Assembly (NCBI RefSeq): GCF_032197885.1 | Contig: NZ_CP134159.1 | Location: forward strand, 1,178,001-1,242,000 | Direction of reading: 5' to 3' | Length of the DNA: 64,000 nucleotides | Source: Levilactobacillus namurensis | GTDB taxonomy: Bacteria > Bacillota > Bacilli > Lactobacillales > Lactobacillaceae | Shown here: positions 8,706 to 17,376 of the stretch, piece by piece | Layout: each line of letters begins with the position of its first letter | How positions within the stretch are numbered: position 1 is the first letter of the stretch | Program-made: the position numbers and the translations under genes | The notes under the pieces: generated by a model | Seen by the model: the letters and a program-made list of their open reading frames with translations, nothing else | Told to the model about the DNA's origin: nothing | The model's database searches: none

Positions 8706-9623
8706 ATGGAGAAAGTATTGGCAATTGTAGGCCCGACCGCGGTCGGTAAAACGGCGTTAGCCATTCAGCTGGCGCGAAAATTTCATGGGGAGATCATTTC
8801 CGGGGATTCCATGCAGGTTTACCGACGCTTAGACATCGGGACGGCGAAGGCCACAGCGGCAGAACAAGCCCAGGCCCCGCATCATCTGATTGATATTTGC
8901 GACGTGACACAGCAGTTTACGGTCGCCCAATTTGTCGCGGCAGCCCAGAAGTTGATCCCAGCGATTCGGCAACGAGGACACCTCCCGATTATTGCGGGGG
9001 GGACTGGTTTTTATCTTCAGGCCCTATTCGATGGTTTGGCGTTGGGGGCGGATGCGCCAGGGGATACGGCCGTTCGGGAACGTCTACGGGCTATTGCGCA
9101 AGAACAAGGCGCCCAAGCCTTATGGGAGCAGTTGAACCGGCAGGACCCGGTCGCGGCGGCTAAGATTCCCCAGACCAATGTCCGCCGAACGGTTCGGGCC
9201 TTAGAAGTAATCCAGGTGACGGGACAACGGTTTTCTCAACAAGACAACGCTGGTCCTCAATATGATGAATGCTACTTGGCCTTAAACACGGAGCGGGCAC
9301 TGTTATATCGGCGGATTAACCAGCGGGTCGATCAGATGGTCCAACAGGGATTGTGGGATGAGGTCAAGTGGCTGGCCCAACAAGGTGGGACGCAATTACC
9401 AGCCGCTACGGGAATTGGCTACCGAGAATTGTTGCCGGTGCTGGATCATCCGGAACAATGGTCTAGTGCAATTGAGACCGTTAAACAGGACTCACGGCAT
9501 TATGCTAAACGGCAATTGACCTGGTTTCGGAACCAGACTAAGGCCACTTGGTATGATCTCGTCCAGCACCCGGAACAGCAGGCCCAGATTGATACTCAGG
9601 TCGCTGCATGGCTCCGACATTAG
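8706..9623 (+). CDS. miaA: tRNA dimethylallyltransferase
   Basis: 305-residue enzyme that prenylates A37 of tRNAs reading codons that start with U. Visible are the P-loop GPTAVGKT (residues 8-15), SGDSMQVYR with the catalytic Asp region, the GTAK motif, GGTGFYLQALFDG and the downstream ATGIGYREL. Length normal. ATG follows AGAAGGGG. It precedes glnR-glnA, as in many Firmicutes, but glnR has its own promoter. Confidence 0.95.
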   Translation: MEKVLAIVGPTAVGKTALAIQLARKFHGEIISGDSMQVYRRLDIGTAKATAAEQAQAPHHLIDICDVTQQFTVAQFVAAAQKLIPAIRQRGHLPIIAGGTGFYLQALFDGLALGADAPGDTAVRERLRAIAQEQGAQALWEQLNRQDPVAAAKIPQTNVRRTVRALEVIQVTGQRFSQQDNAGPQYDECYLALNTERALLYRRINQRVDQMVQQGLWDEVKWLAQQGGTQLPAATGIGYRELLPVLDHPEQWSSAIETVKQDSRHYAKRQLTWFRNQTKATWYDLVQHPEQQAQIDTQVAAWLRH

Positions 9624-9664
9624 TTCTTACGATTAACTAAAGATTGGGACGTTTTACCTTCGAA

Positions 9665-9681
9665 TGTTATAAAACGTGACA
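9665..9681 (+). promoter_or_regulatory. GlnR operator
   Basis: TGTTA-N7-TGACA, a perfect match to the GlnR/TnrA consensus TGTNAN7TNACA, ending 7 bp before the -35 hexamer of the glnR promoter. It implies nitrogen-dependent autorepression of glnRA. Confidence 0.88.
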
Positions 9682-9688
9682 TCATTTC

Positions 9689-9716
9689 TTGACCTGTTTC
9701 TGAGACGTGGTATGAT
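9689..9716 (+). promoter_or_regulatory. glnRA promoter
   Basis: TTGACC, 16-bp spacer, TATGAT, about 30 bp before the preferred glnR start and just downstream of the GlnR box. Confidence 0.8.
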
Positions 9717-9744
9717 ATCGGTATAGTTGAAGGGGGCCGGTAGG

Positions 9745-10131
9745 TTGAAAGGAAAAGAATTGCGGCGGTCGTTGGCCGTCTTACCGATCGGTACCGTCAT
9801 GAAGTTAACGAGTCTAACGGCCCGGCAGATTCGATACTATGAATCGCAGGGGTTGGTCTTACCACAACGGAATGACGGCAACCGGCGGATGTATTCGCTC
9901 AACGACATTGACCGGTTACTGGAGATCAAGGATTACCTCGATGATGGTGTGAACGTGGCTGGCATCAAGGCCATCTATGAACAACAAGCGGCACGGGAGG
10001 CGGCACGGAAGGCCAAGCAAGACCGTCCTTTAATGGATGCGGACGTCCGCCAGATTCTCCAAGACGAGCTGATTCGTCAGGGGGGATTGGGTCATCCCCA
10101 GGATGGCGTCGATTCTCACCGACCGCTGTAA
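9745..10131 (+). CDS. glnR: MerR family nitrogen regulator GlnR
   Basis: 128-residue repressor with an N-terminal winged helix-turn-helix (IGTVMKLTSLTARQIRYYESQGLVLPQR, split here only for description: helix 1 at about 12-20, recognition helix at about 22-30) and a C-terminal tail which in Bacillus senses feedback-inhibited glutamine synthetase. Start: a TTG at 9727 is in frame, but AAGGGGG at 9730-9736 is 8 bp before the TTG at 9745, which is preferred. It represses its own operon through the box at 9665. glnA follows after 55 bp. Confidence 0.92.
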   Translation: MKGKELRRSLAVLPIGTVMKLTSLTARQIRYYESQGLVLPQRNDGNRRMYSLNDIDRLLEIKDYLDDGVNVAGIKAIYEQQAAREAARKAKQDRPLMDADVRQILQDELIRQGGLGHPQDGVDSHRPL

Positions 10132-10186
10132 CATAGATGATGGGTACAGATGATGAGTGACTAAGAATTTGATAGGAGCGATTAGA

Positions 10187-11527
10187 ATGGCAAAACCTGC
10201 ATATACCAAGGATGACATCCGTCAGATGGCAAAGGACGAAAACGTTAAGTTCCTGCGGTTGATGTTCACCGATTTATTTGGCACGATTAAAAACGTTGAA
10301 GTCCCCATTAGCCAACTAGGCAAGTTACTGGATAACAAGCTGATGTTTGATGGGTCATCCATCGACGGCTTTGTTCGGATCGAGGAAAGTGATATGTACC
10401 TGTATCCGGATCTGTCAACCTGGATGATCTTCCCATGGAGTACGGAACGGGGGAAGATTGCGCGGGTGATTTGTGAGGTTTATACGCCAGATGGTAAGCC
10501 GTTTGAGGGCGATCCGCGGAACAACTTGATTCGCGTTCTGTCAGATATGCGTAAAGCAGGCTTTACGGACTTTAACATCGGTCCGGAACCAGAGTTCTTC
10601 CTCTTCAAGATGGATGAAAATGGCAAGCCAACGACGGAACTGAACGATAAGGGGAGTTACTTCGACATGGCCCCAATGGACTTGGGTGAGAATTGCCGAC
10701 GTGAAATTGTCTTGACGCTGGAAGAAATGGGCTTTGACGTTGAAGCGGCGCACCATGAAGTGGCACCAGGACAACACGAAATTGACTTCAAGTATGCGGA
10801 TGCCTTAACGGCGGCGGACAACATCCAAACGTTCAAGTTGGTGGTCAAGACGGTGGCTCGGAAGTACGGCTTGTACGCTACCTTCATGCCGAAGCCATTA
10901 GCGGGAATCAACGGTTCCGGGATGCACTTGAACATGTCGCTGTTCCACGATAAAGGAAACGCCTTCTACGACCCTAAGGGCGAGATGGAACTTTCCGAAG
11001 ACGCTTACCACTTCTTAGGCGGGCTCTTGAAGCACGCCCGGAGCTTTACGGCGATCTGCAACCCAATCGTCAACAGTTACAAGCGGTTAGTGCCAGGGTA
11101 TGAAGCCCCCGTCTATGTAGCTTGGTCCGGGTCTAACCGGTCGCCATTGATTCGGGTCCCAAGTTCCCGTGGCTTATCGACGCGGTTGGAACTCCGGAGT
11201 GTTGATCCAGCGGCCAACCCATACTTGGCCATCGCGGCCGTCTTGGAAGCCGGGCTGGATGGTTTGCGGAACCAGTTGGCACCACGTGAAGCCGTTGACC
11301 GGAACATCTACCGGATGGACGCGGAAGAACGGCAGGAAAACCACATTACCAACTTGCCAGATACGTTGCACAACGCCTTAAAGGACTTGGCAGCTGATGA
11401 TGTGATGCGTAACGCCATGGGCAGTCACTTGTACCAGAGCTTTATTGAAGCCAAGAACTTAGAATACAATTCTTACCGGACCCAAGTGTCACAATGGGAA
11501 CGGGACCAGTACTTGGAACTTTACTAA
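10187..11527 (+). CDS. glnA: Glutamine synthetase type I
   Basis: 446-residue enzyme, glutamate + NH3 + ATP to glutamine; forms dodecamers. Catalytic features visible are DGSSIDGF (N-terminal Asp latch), [19 protein letters not shown] (metal and substrate site), NGSGMH and RVPSSRG-type ATP/Arg motifs. The length is that of the Gram-positive GSI-alpha form, which is controlled by feedback and GlnR and lacks the adenylylation loop Tyr motif. The ATG at 10187 follows ATAGGAGCG. Second gene of the glnRA operon. Confidence 0.97.
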   Translation: MAKPAYTKDDIRQMAKDENVKFLRLMFTDLFGTIKNVEVPISQLGKLLDNKLMFDGSSIDGFVRIEESDMYLYPDLSTWMIFPWSTERGKIARVICEVYTPDGKPFEGDPRNNLIRVLSDMRKAGFTDFNIGPEPEFFLFKMDENGKPTTELNDKGSYFDMAPMDLGENCRREIVLTLEEMGFDVEAAHHEVAPGQHEIDFKYADALTAADNIQTFKLVVKTVARKYGLYATFMPKPLAGINGSGMHLNMSLFHDKGNAFYDPKGEMELSEDAYHFLGGLLKHARSFTAICNPIVNSYKRLVPGYEAPVYVAWSGSNRSPLIRVPSSRGLSTRLELRSVDPAANPYLAIAAVLEAGLDGLRNQLAPREAVDRNIYRMDAEERQENHITNLPDTLHNALKDLAADDVMRNAMGSHLYQSFIEAKNLEYNSYRTQVSQWERDQYLELY

Positions 11528-11550
11528 TTTTAAATTTAAACATGACTAGG

Positions 11551-11580
11551 AAGGTCGGAGACACTGTCTCGGGCCTTTTT
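11551..11580 (+). terminator. Terminator after glnA
   Basis: Stem AAGGTC-GGAGAC / GTCTC-GGGCCTT around a short loop, followed by TTTTT. Confidence 0.75.
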
Positions 11581-11656
11581 GGCGCCTAATGGGGTTGATG
11601 TAAAATTCATTGGGCGTTTGAGACGGTGTTGGCCCCAAGTTTTCGTATAATAGGAG

Positions 11657-11778
11657 CCAGAGCCCGCCTTGGCAAGTAAGCACTGAGAAGGGCCTAGGTA
11701 TCTGGGGACGGGGAACCCGACAAGGTTTAATTAAGGTTCACCCGTTAGTTAGAACATTGATTATAAAAATTTTTTTGT
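11657..11778 (+). ncRNA. Candidate structured RNA or leader (unassigned)
   Basis: After the TATAAT box the sequence can fold into two consecutive stems. The first has CCAGA/TCTGG closing an inner GCC-CCTT/AAGGGC helix (about 11661-11712). The second has CGGG-AACC/GGTT-CCCG with a loop of about 17 bases (about 11715-11752). A run of seven or eight T follows at about 11770-11777, but not directly after a stem. It could be a small RNA (6S-like or Lacto-usp-like RNAs are of this kind) or a leader of the downstream operon. No family signature was recognised. Confidence 0.4.
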
Positions 11779-11890
11779 TTTCCACTAAAAATCGCTGAAA
11801 CGGCTTTATTCTCCTGTATTTTGTTGGTAACATAAACGTATAACCAATGTTCACGGCAGTGCCTAAGAACATGAGAATGAGGGATAATTC

Positions 11891-12775
11891 ATGGAAAATC
11901 AAGAACAGCAAACAAGTGCTGCCAACGTCTTAACCCAGGCAATTGCCACAAAACTCGATTACTTGAGCACATTACAGGCGGCGGTTCAGCGCGGCGATGA
12001 CCGTCAAGTTTATGAATTACTGGACCGAGCACGGTACTATCAAGAAATTAAACAAACGCGGGCCAAGCGGTCTGTTAACCATTTGGAAGAACTGGTCGAT
12101 AATATTCATCCCCAAATCAGTCACTACTTAAGTGACCGGTTGATTGATTATCTGGGACATATTTACCCGTTCTTCTACTACGAGGAATATACGACCGGGA
12201 GATTCCATATTTACTTTGGAAATTGGTGGGATCGTCGGTTATTTGGTGAACTGGACGTGGTCAACGTTCAATTCAACTTCGACCAGACGGAGTTCGATAA
12301 ACTGCGGCGGTCGTTTGAACTTGAAGCGCAACATCAACGGTTAAATACCGCAAAGATTGAGGCGATTTCAAGTGAAAGCGAAAAACTCCAGAAGTTGATG
12401 GACGCGCAACCAGTTCGGGATAACGAAAAGACCAAGTTGCGGGAACAACTTAAGGAAAACAGTCAAAAGAGTGGGATGCCTTGGGAGTCCGGTAAGATCA
12501 AGGATGAACGTCAGGGAATCATCGACCAACTGACCAAGTTGGCAGATGAGGACGAACAGGCGTTGAACGCTCATAAGACCATCAAGGCGAATGACGACCA
12601 AATCTTGGTCCTGTCTAAGGAAGATACGATTCTTAATTACGAAAAGCAGAGTATTCGTGAGGCTTTTGATGACTTTGAACACTTCCAGGCACGTAATCAG
12701 AGCTTATACGCGGACTACTTGAACAGCCTAGTGGGCAAGAGTTCTAGTGAAGGTGGGGTGAACGTCGATGATTAA
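11891..12775 (+). CDS. Unrecognised cytosolic protein with central coiled coil
   Basis: 294 residues, no signal peptide or membrane segment. The N-terminal 150 residues are mixed and contain an aromatic-rich patch (YPFFYYEEY, FGNWWDRR) of probable beta structure. From about 150 to 280 the chain is charged, helical and Glu/Lys/Gln-rich with heptad-like spacing, suggesting a coiled coil. The acidic C-terminus ends GGVNVDD. ATG behind GAGGGA. It overlaps the next gene by 8 bp, so the two products probably act together. I do not recognise the family. Confidence 0.75.
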   Translation: MENQEQQTSAANVLTQAIATKLDYLSTLQAAVQRGDDRQVYELLDRARYYQEIKQTRAKRSVNHLEELVDNIHPQISHYLSDRLIDYLGHIYPFFYYEEYTTGRFHIYFGNWWDRRLFGELDVVNVQFNFDQTEFDKLRRSFELEAQHQRLNTAKIEAISSESEKLQKLMDAQPVRDNEKTKLREQLKENSQKSGMPWESGKIKDERQGIIDQLTKLADEDEQALNAHKTIKANDDQILVLSKEDTILNYEKQSIREAFDDFEHFQARNQSLYADYLNSLVGKSSSEGGVNVDD

Positions 12776-13709
12776 CGAAAACGATCCGTCTACGTTAACG
12801 ACCAGCGGCCGGTTGTTGAACTACAACGCGGCCATTAAGGCGGGGTTGGAAACTGGGATTACGTTCACGAAGCTGATGGACCAGTTGATCAAGACCACGA
12901 ACCCGGACGAGTTGGTGGCTGCGGCGACCGAGCTTGCAGACTTTAAGTTGGATTCTGATTTTGTCACGTTCCCCCACCAATACAGCAATGCGGACTACTA
13001 CCTGCTGTTTATGTCCCGGATGCTGGAGTTGCATGATCAGGGAAATCAGGTCATGGTTCAGTCCCGCGACCAACATGAGGAATTGATTCAACAATTGACG
13101 CCTTTAGGTGATCGGGGAACGTTCAACTTCCGGGTGGAGACGTCCGAAAATGGTGGCGTCTTTTACCGGGAACGGGCGACGGGGCAATCCCTGTTCTACC
13201 TGAATCTGGACCGGAAGATGTTCCGCTTCAATAGCCATGCGTTAACGCAATTGTTCATCATCGACCTCCACGAAACGGTGCCAGTCGAGACGGTCAAGAC
13301 CTCCGTTCAGATTCTGATTGATTTTGCCCGTTACCTGAAGGAAGACTACGGGTACTCCGTGGACTTTAACATCTTGGACGCGGCCAACTCGGAGAATTAT
13401 CCGGTACACTCAGCCGACTTGCCGGCTGGTGTGGTGGACCGACTGTTCGTGGCGGCTGCCAAGAACGACTACATGTTGACGAACGGCGTCAACGGTAATG
13501 GTGCCCGAATCGCCTTGGATAAAGGTGTTGTGGTGGACATCTTTAACAATCAGTTAGAGGGACAGCCTGAATGGGTCTTGACGGTTCACGATGACGACCA
13601 GAAGACCTCTTGGTTCGACGTGTTGTTGAACTACCCGTTCATTCGGGACTGGTACTTAGAGAACTTAACGGACTTGGAGATTGTCTCCGATCCGCTGATC
13701 TTCAGTTAG
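12768..13709 (+). CDS. Unrecognised cytosolic protein
   Basis: 313 residues, soluble, without recognisable motifs. Acidic, with a clear alternation of beta-type stretches and helices; two regions resemble each other in having FNFRVETSENGG-like and VLTVHDDDQ-like beta segments, which might mark a repeated fold (weak). The ATG overlaps the end of the preceding gene and the following gene starts 12 bp after its stop, so three genes are translationally linked. No function is proposed. Confidence 0.75.
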   Translation: MINENDPSTLTTSGRLLNYNAAIKAGLETGITFTKLMDQLIKTTNPDELVAAATELADFKLDSDFVTFPHQYSNADYYLLFMSRMLELHDQGNQVMVQSRDQHEELIQQLTPLGDRGTFNFRVETSENGGVFYRERATGQSLFYLNLDRKMFRFNSHALTQLFIIDLHETVPVETVKTSVQILIDFARYLKEDYGYSVDFNILDAANSENYPVHSADLPAGVVDRLFVAAAKNDYMLTNGVNGNGARIALDKGVVVDIFNNQLEGQPEWVLTVHDDDQKTSWFDVLLNYPFIRDWYLENLTDLEIVSDPLIFS

Positions 13710-13721
13710 GGAGGACTTGCC

Positions 13722-14264
13722 GTGTTAGAACTTGCAAAATTAGTGCAGCAATCCATTGCTTTGGATGAACAGATTACGACGGAACGGGACATCGAAATGA
13801 CGCGGCCACATCAGATTGAGAACGCCTACGTTGCTTTGGATGTCGAGTTGGCGGAAGTTGCCAACACGTCGGAGTGGTTCAAAGTTTGGAAGACCCACCG
13901 TGGGAAGGCCGATGCTGGTGAGACGCCCCAGCAGACCTTGCTGACGGAGTACACGGACGCCCTGGACTTTTTCCTATTGGTTGCGGCCAAGAAGACCTGG
14001 ACGCACCTGATCATGTTGACGGAAGAGGACCTAACGGCACTGGCGCAGAGCCGCCCGGCGAAGAATCCGGATCAGCAATACTTAATTCTGAAACGCATGT
14101 TGTTTAACAGCCATTTTGCGCATCGGCAGGATGATTTTCGACACGCGTGGCGTCTGTTCTTGAAATGGGGAATGGTTGACTTTGGCTTCAGTCAAGACCA
14201 GATTCAAGCGGCTTACGAGGCTAAGCGCCAGGTCAACTTAGACCGGCAGGCCAACGATTACTAA
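13722..14264 (+). CDS. dUTPase_2-like all-alpha nucleotide pyrophosphatase
   Basis: 180 residues. The two metal-binding helices of the dimeric dUTPase / all-alpha NTP pyrophosphatase fold are visible: ALDVELAEVANTSEWFKVWK (split: ExxE at about residues 43-46, followed by WFKxWK) and LLTEYTDALDFFLL (ExxxD at about 85-89). Family members hydrolyse dUTP or related nucleotides to the monophosphate and keep uracil out of DNA. GTG start with GGGAGGA 8 bp upstream. Last gene of the operon with the two unrecognised genes, which raises the possibility that those have a nucleotide- or DNA-related role. Confidence 0.8.
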   Translation: MLELAKLVQQSIALDEQITTERDIEMTRPHQIENAYVALDVELAEVANTSEWFKVWKTHRGKADAGETPQQTLLTEYTDALDFFLLVAAKKTWTHLIMLTEEDLTALAQSRPAKNPDQQYLILKRMLFNSHFAHRQDDFRHAWRLFLKWGMVDFGFSQDQIQAAYEAKRQVNLDRQANDY

Positions 14265-14277
14265 GATGCGTGATTTA

Positions 14278-14313
14278 AACGACGGGACCGTTTGAAAAAA
14301 TGGTCCCGTCGTT
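14278..14313 (+). terminator. Terminator-like hairpin
   Basis: 12-bp stem AACGACGGGACC / GGTCCCGTCGTT with a loop of about 12 bases, starting 13 bp after the dUTPase-like gene. No T-tract follows on the plus strand, so it may act as a weak terminator or as an RNA 3' stabiliser. Confidence 0.55.
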
Positions 14314-14392
14314 GGTGACCTTGGAAGATTGCGCCTAGACGCACCAGTACCAGGGCTTTAAGAAAAAATTAACGGTTGTCAACCAAAACTTC

Positions 14393-14421
14393 TTGACAGA
14401 AGGGGCGGCTTCCGGTACAAT
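14393..14421 (+). promoter_or_regulatory. rplU-prp-rpmA promoter
   Basis: Perfect -35 TTGACA, 17-bp spacer, -10 TACAAT. It drives a leader of about 110 nt before rplU. Confidence 0.9.
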
Positions 14422-14429
14422 TTTCATGT

Positions 14430-14541
14430 TGTATTTGTGGACTTCCACAGCTGCAACCGCTCGGGACAAGCTTTTAAGTACCGTATTCGGTCACTTGTTT
14501 TCGGCGAGTCTAAGTCTTAGATTATAAGGAGGTGCACATAG
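14430..14541 (+). promoter_or_regulatory. L21 leader (structured 5' UTR)
   Basis: Between the promoter and rplU the RNA can form a small hairpin (TGTGG..CCACA at about 14436-14451) and a longer one with GACAAG/CTTGTT and ACCG/CGGT segments (about 14463-14507). Such leaders in front of rplU-prp-rpmA in Firmicutes are the L21 leader family, thought to bind L21 for autogenous control. Assignment is by position and fold. Confidence 0.6.
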
Positions 14542-14850
14542 ATGTACGCAATTATCGTAACTGGTGGTAAGCAGTACAAGGTCGAAGCAGGCCAAGCTGT
14601 TTACGTCGAAAAGTTAAACGTTGAGGCCGGCGCTAAGGTCACTTTTGACCAAGTTGTCTTTGTAGGCGGCGATACGCCAAAGATTGGTACGCCAACTGTA
14701 GATGGCGCAACTGTTACCGGGACTGTTGAAAAGAACGGTCTGGAAAAGAAGGTTGTGACCTACAAGTACAAGCCAAAGAAGGGCCAACACACGAAGAAGG
14801 GTCACCGTCAACCATACACCAAGGTTGTCATTGACGCTATCAACGCGTAA
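14542..14850 (+). CDS. rplU: 50S ribosomal protein L21
   Basis: 102 residues with the typical start [18 protein letters not shown] and end [14 protein letters not shown]. It binds domain I of 23S rRNA next to L20. ATG after AAGGAGGTG. Followed by prp and rpmA in the invariant Firmicutes order. Confidence 0.98.
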   Translation: MYAIIVTGGKQYKVEAGQAVYVEKLNVEAGAKVTFDQVVFVGGDTPKIGTPTVDGATVTGTVEKNGLEKKVVTYKYKPKKGQHTKKGHRQPYTKVVIDAINA

Positions 14851-14871
14851 AGATTAAAGGAGCGAACCCGG

Positions 14872-15210
14872 ATGATTCAAGCAACGGTCCATTATGGATC
14901 CGACCGAATCAATTCATTTCGAATCACTGGTCATGCCGATTCCGGCGAATATGGCCAAGACATTGTTTGCGCTGCGGTTTCGGTGCTTGCGATTACGACG
15001 GTCAACGGCCTACAACGAGTCGCTGAGATTCCAATCGACGTTGAGAATCGTGATCAGGCAGGGGGCTTTCTGGAAGTTCACCTACCACCAAAGCTGGAAG
15101 CAACGACCGAATTAAAGGGACAAGCAATCCTCCAGAGTTTCGCGGATGGGTTACGGGATGTCGCAACGAATTATGCCGACTTCGTCACTTATGATGAAGT
15201 CACCGATTAA
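14872..15210 (+). CDS. prp: Ribosomal-processing cysteine protease Prp
   Basis: 112 residues. The catalytic pair lies in [18 protein letters not shown]: His21 and Cys33. Prp removes the N-terminal extension of L27 during ribosome assembly. The next gene in this window encodes L27 with exactly such an extension, so enzyme and substrate are encoded side by side. ATG after AAAGGAGCG. Confidence 0.95.
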   Translation: MIQATVHYGSDRINSFRITGHADSGEYGQDIVCAAVSVLAITTVNGLQRVAEIPIDVENRDQAGGFLEVHLPPKLEATTELKGQAILQSFADGLRDVATNYADFVTYDEVTD

Positions 15211-15229
15211 ATTCACGGGGGTGAAACAT

Positions 15230-15529
15230 ATGCTGATGAACATGAACTTACAATTCTTCTCTCACCATAAAGGTGGTGGGTCCACTGCTAACGGTCGAGA
15301 CTCTGCTGGTCGTCGTCTTGGGACGAAGGCTGCTGATGGTTCGACGGTTACGGGTGGTTCTATCCTTTACCGTCAACGTGGGACGCACATCTACCCTGGC
15401 CTGAACGTAGGTCGTGGTGGCGATGACACCTTATTCGCTAAGGTTGCAGGTGTGGTTAAATTCGAACGACTTGGTCGCGACAAGCGTCAAGTATCCGTTT
15501 ACCCAGTTGCCGAAGAAGTAGCTAAATAA
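15230..15529 (+). CDS. rpmA: 50S ribosomal protein L27 with cleavable N-terminal extension
   Basis: 99 residues. The start [19 protein letters not shown] contains the LQFF-S/A cleavage site recognised by Prp; mature L27 begins right after it and reaches into the peptidyl-transferase centre. ATG 15230 is preferred because GGGGGTG lies 7 bp upstream; an ATG two codons later is also possible. Third gene of the rplU operon. Confidence 0.97.
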   Translation: MLMNMNLQFFSHHKGGGSTANGRDSAGRRLGTKAADGSTVTGGSILYRQRGTHIYPGLNVGRGGDDTLFAKVAGVVKFERLGRDKRQVSVYPVAEEVAK

Positions 15530-15551
15530 CACGAGGTTTTCCTCGTACGAC

Positions 15552-15598
15552 TGAAGAGCTTGAGGCGAGACCAATTCGCTTTGAGCTCTTCTTTGCTT
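15552..15598 (+). terminator. Probable terminator after rpmA
   Basis: Inverted repeat AAGAGCT..AGCTCTT with an inner AGGCGA/TCGCTT pairing, followed by a T-rich, interrupted tract. Confidence 0.55.
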
Positions 15599-15620
15599 TC
15601 ATTATCTGGGAGGGATGTTG

Positions 15621-16688
15621 ATGACCACAGATCGAGTGGCCCGGTTACGGGCGCAGTTTGCACCGTTGAGCATTGATAGTTTCTTGATTCAGGCACCCAG
15701 TAATCAACGTTATCTAACGGGAACCAGCGTTGAGCCGGGTGACGGCTACGTGTTAGTGACGCAAAAACGGTTAGTCTTTATTACGGATGCGCGTTACGAG
15801 ACGGAGCTGAAACGGACGATTCCGACGATTGAACGGGTGATTACGCGAAACTATTTGCAAGCGGTCAACGATATCCTGACCGCGGACGGCGCGACGGTTC
15901 TGGGTTTGGAAGACACGCTACCCTTACGGACGTTTACTTGGCTAGACGAGCATTTAACGGCCGATCCCGTGCCGTTAGCTAACGTCGTGGATGACTTGCG
16001 CCAGGTCAAGGATGCCGATGAACTGGCGGCTATCCAGCGGGCGACAGCCCTGACTAGCCAAGGGGTCGAAGCCTTATTCGCGGTCTTAAAACCTGGGATG
16101 ACGGAACGGGCAGCAGCCTTGTGGTTGACCCGGTGGATGCAAGACCACGGCGCAACTGGTGTGAGTTTCCCAACCATCGTGGCCAGCGGGGTTCGTTCGG
16201 CTTGGCCGCATGGTCAGGCGAGCGATAAGCCTTTGGCCTTACACGAGTTGGTGACCATTGATTGTGGATTCTACGTTGACGGCTATACGTCGGATCTGAC
16301 CCGGACCGTTGCCTTGGGGGATCCCGGTGACGCTTTTAAGCGGGCATATACTGCTGTGCAGACGGCCCAAGCCAAAATCATGGCGGCTGTGCGGCCCGGC
16401 GTGACTGGTGGGGAACTTGACCAGTTGGGCCGCGATTACCTCACGGCTGAAGGTTACGGGGATGCGTTTATCCACGGGACCGGTCACGGAATTGGGTTGG
16501 ACATTCATGAAGGGCCGAACATTGGTCGTGGCTGGCCGGATCGTTTGGAAGCTGACCAAGTCATCACGGTCGAGCCCGGCGTCTACTTCCCAGGACGCGG
16601 CGGCATTCGGATTGAAGACGATTTGCAAGTGACCGCCACGGGGCACACGGTCTTGACCACGGTTCCCCGAAATTTAATTATCTTGTAA
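15621..16688 (+). CDS. pepP: M24 family Xaa-Pro aminopeptidase
   Basis: 355 residues: an N-terminal creatinase-like domain (about 1-125) and a C-terminal pita-bread metallopeptidase. The five metal ligands are visible: Asp in TIDCGF, Asp in YTSDLTRT, His in GTGHGIGLD, Glu in TVEPGVY and Glu in IRIEDD. It cleaves N-terminal residues preceding proline in the cytosol. The ATG at 15621 is preferred over the one at 15615, which overlaps the GGGAGGG ribosome-binding site. It precedes efp, a common arrangement. Prolidase activity (pepQ) instead of aminopeptidase P cannot be excluded. Confidence 0.9.
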   Translation: MTTDRVARLRAQFAPLSIDSFLIQAPSNQRYLTGTSVEPGDGYVLVTQKRLVFITDARYETELKRTIPTIERVITRNYLQAVNDILTADGATVLGLEDTLPLRTFTWLDEHLTADPVPLANVVDDLRQVKDADELAAIQRATALTSQGVEALFAVLKPGMTERAAALWLTRWMQDHGATGVSFPTIVASGVRSAWPHGQASDKPLALHELVTIDCGFYVDGYTSDLTRTVALGDPGDAFKRAYTAVQTAQAKIMAAVRPGVTGGELDQLGRDYLTAEGYGDAFIHGTGHGIGLDIHEGPNIGRGWPDRLEADQVITVEPGVYFPGRGGIRIEDDLQVTATGHTVLTTVPRNLIIL

Positions 16689-16762
16689 GCTCACCCCTTG
16701 TCTTGCTTTTTAGGGGGTAGAATTGATATTATAAAGAAGACATCTTTTAGGAGGCTGACATT

Positions 16763-17323
16763 ATGGCAATTTCTACTGCTAATTTTAAAAACGGTTTAAC
16801 CATTGAAGTGGACCACGCAATCTGGCGGATCTTAGAGTTCCAACACGTTAAACCAGGTAAGGGTGGCGCGTTCGTACGGACGAAGCTGAAGAACTTACGG
16901 ACGGGTGCCGTTCAAGAAAAGACTTTCCGTGCCGGCGCTAAGATGGAACAAGCGGATATTCAAACGCGTTCGATGCAATACCTGTACGAAGACGGCGATA
17001 GCCGGGTCTTCATGGATACGGATAACTACGAACAAATCTCAGTTCCAGATTCCGCAATTAAGGACCAATTACCGTTCTTGCAAGAAAACATGAACGTTGA
17101 TTTGATCCAATACAATGCTGAAGTCTTAGGGATTGAAGTTCCGAACACGGTTGTTCTGGAAGTCGCTTCAACGGAACCAAGTATCAAGGGGAACACCGCT
17201 TCTGGTGGGTCTAAGCCAGCAACGATGACGACCGGCTTGGTTGTTCAAGTGCCATTCTTCGTTAACGAAGGTGACAAGCTGTCCATCAACACCCAAGATT
17301 CGACGTACATTTCACGAGCTTAG
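16763..17323 (+). CDS. efp: Elongation factor P
   Basis: 186 residues, three-domain beta protein that rescues ribosomes at polyproline. The loop carrying the modifiable residue reads [12 protein letters not shown], with Lys at the tip (about residue 32), as in Bacillus-type EF-P modified with 5-aminopentanol. The C-terminal motif [16 protein letters not shown] is typical. ATG after TAGGAGG; a TATAAAG-like -10 lies near 16728. Confidence 0.97.
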   Translation: MAISTANFKNGLTIEVDHAIWRILEFQHVKPGKGGAFVRTKLKNLRTGAVQEKTFRAGAKMEQADIQTRSMQYLYEDGDSRVFMDTDNYEQISVPDSAIKDQLPFLQENMNVDLIQYNAEVLGIEVPNTVVLEVASTEPSIKGNTASGGSKPATMTTGLVVQVPFFVNEGDKLSINTQDSTYISRA

Positions 17324-17376
17324 GTCGCTGAATCCAGACATTACCTGAAGTTCAACTCGTAAGGGAGGGTCTACGA

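Larger units (their letters stand above)
11528..11890 (+). other. 363-bp gene-free stretch between glnA and the following operon
   Basis: Holds the glnA terminator, a TATAAT box at 11646-11651 without a well-spaced -35, the candidate structured RNA described separately (about 11657-11778), and a run AAAAATTTTTTT near 11766-11777. The last 110 bp before the next gene show no ORF and no clear promoter; a GAGGGA ribosome-binding site lies just before the next start. Confidence 0.6.

Noticed and set aside
15146..15229. Longer start of rpmA within prp
   Set aside because: It overlaps the conserved C-terminus of prp, while ATG 15230 has a good ribosome-binding site and gives the known L27 extension.
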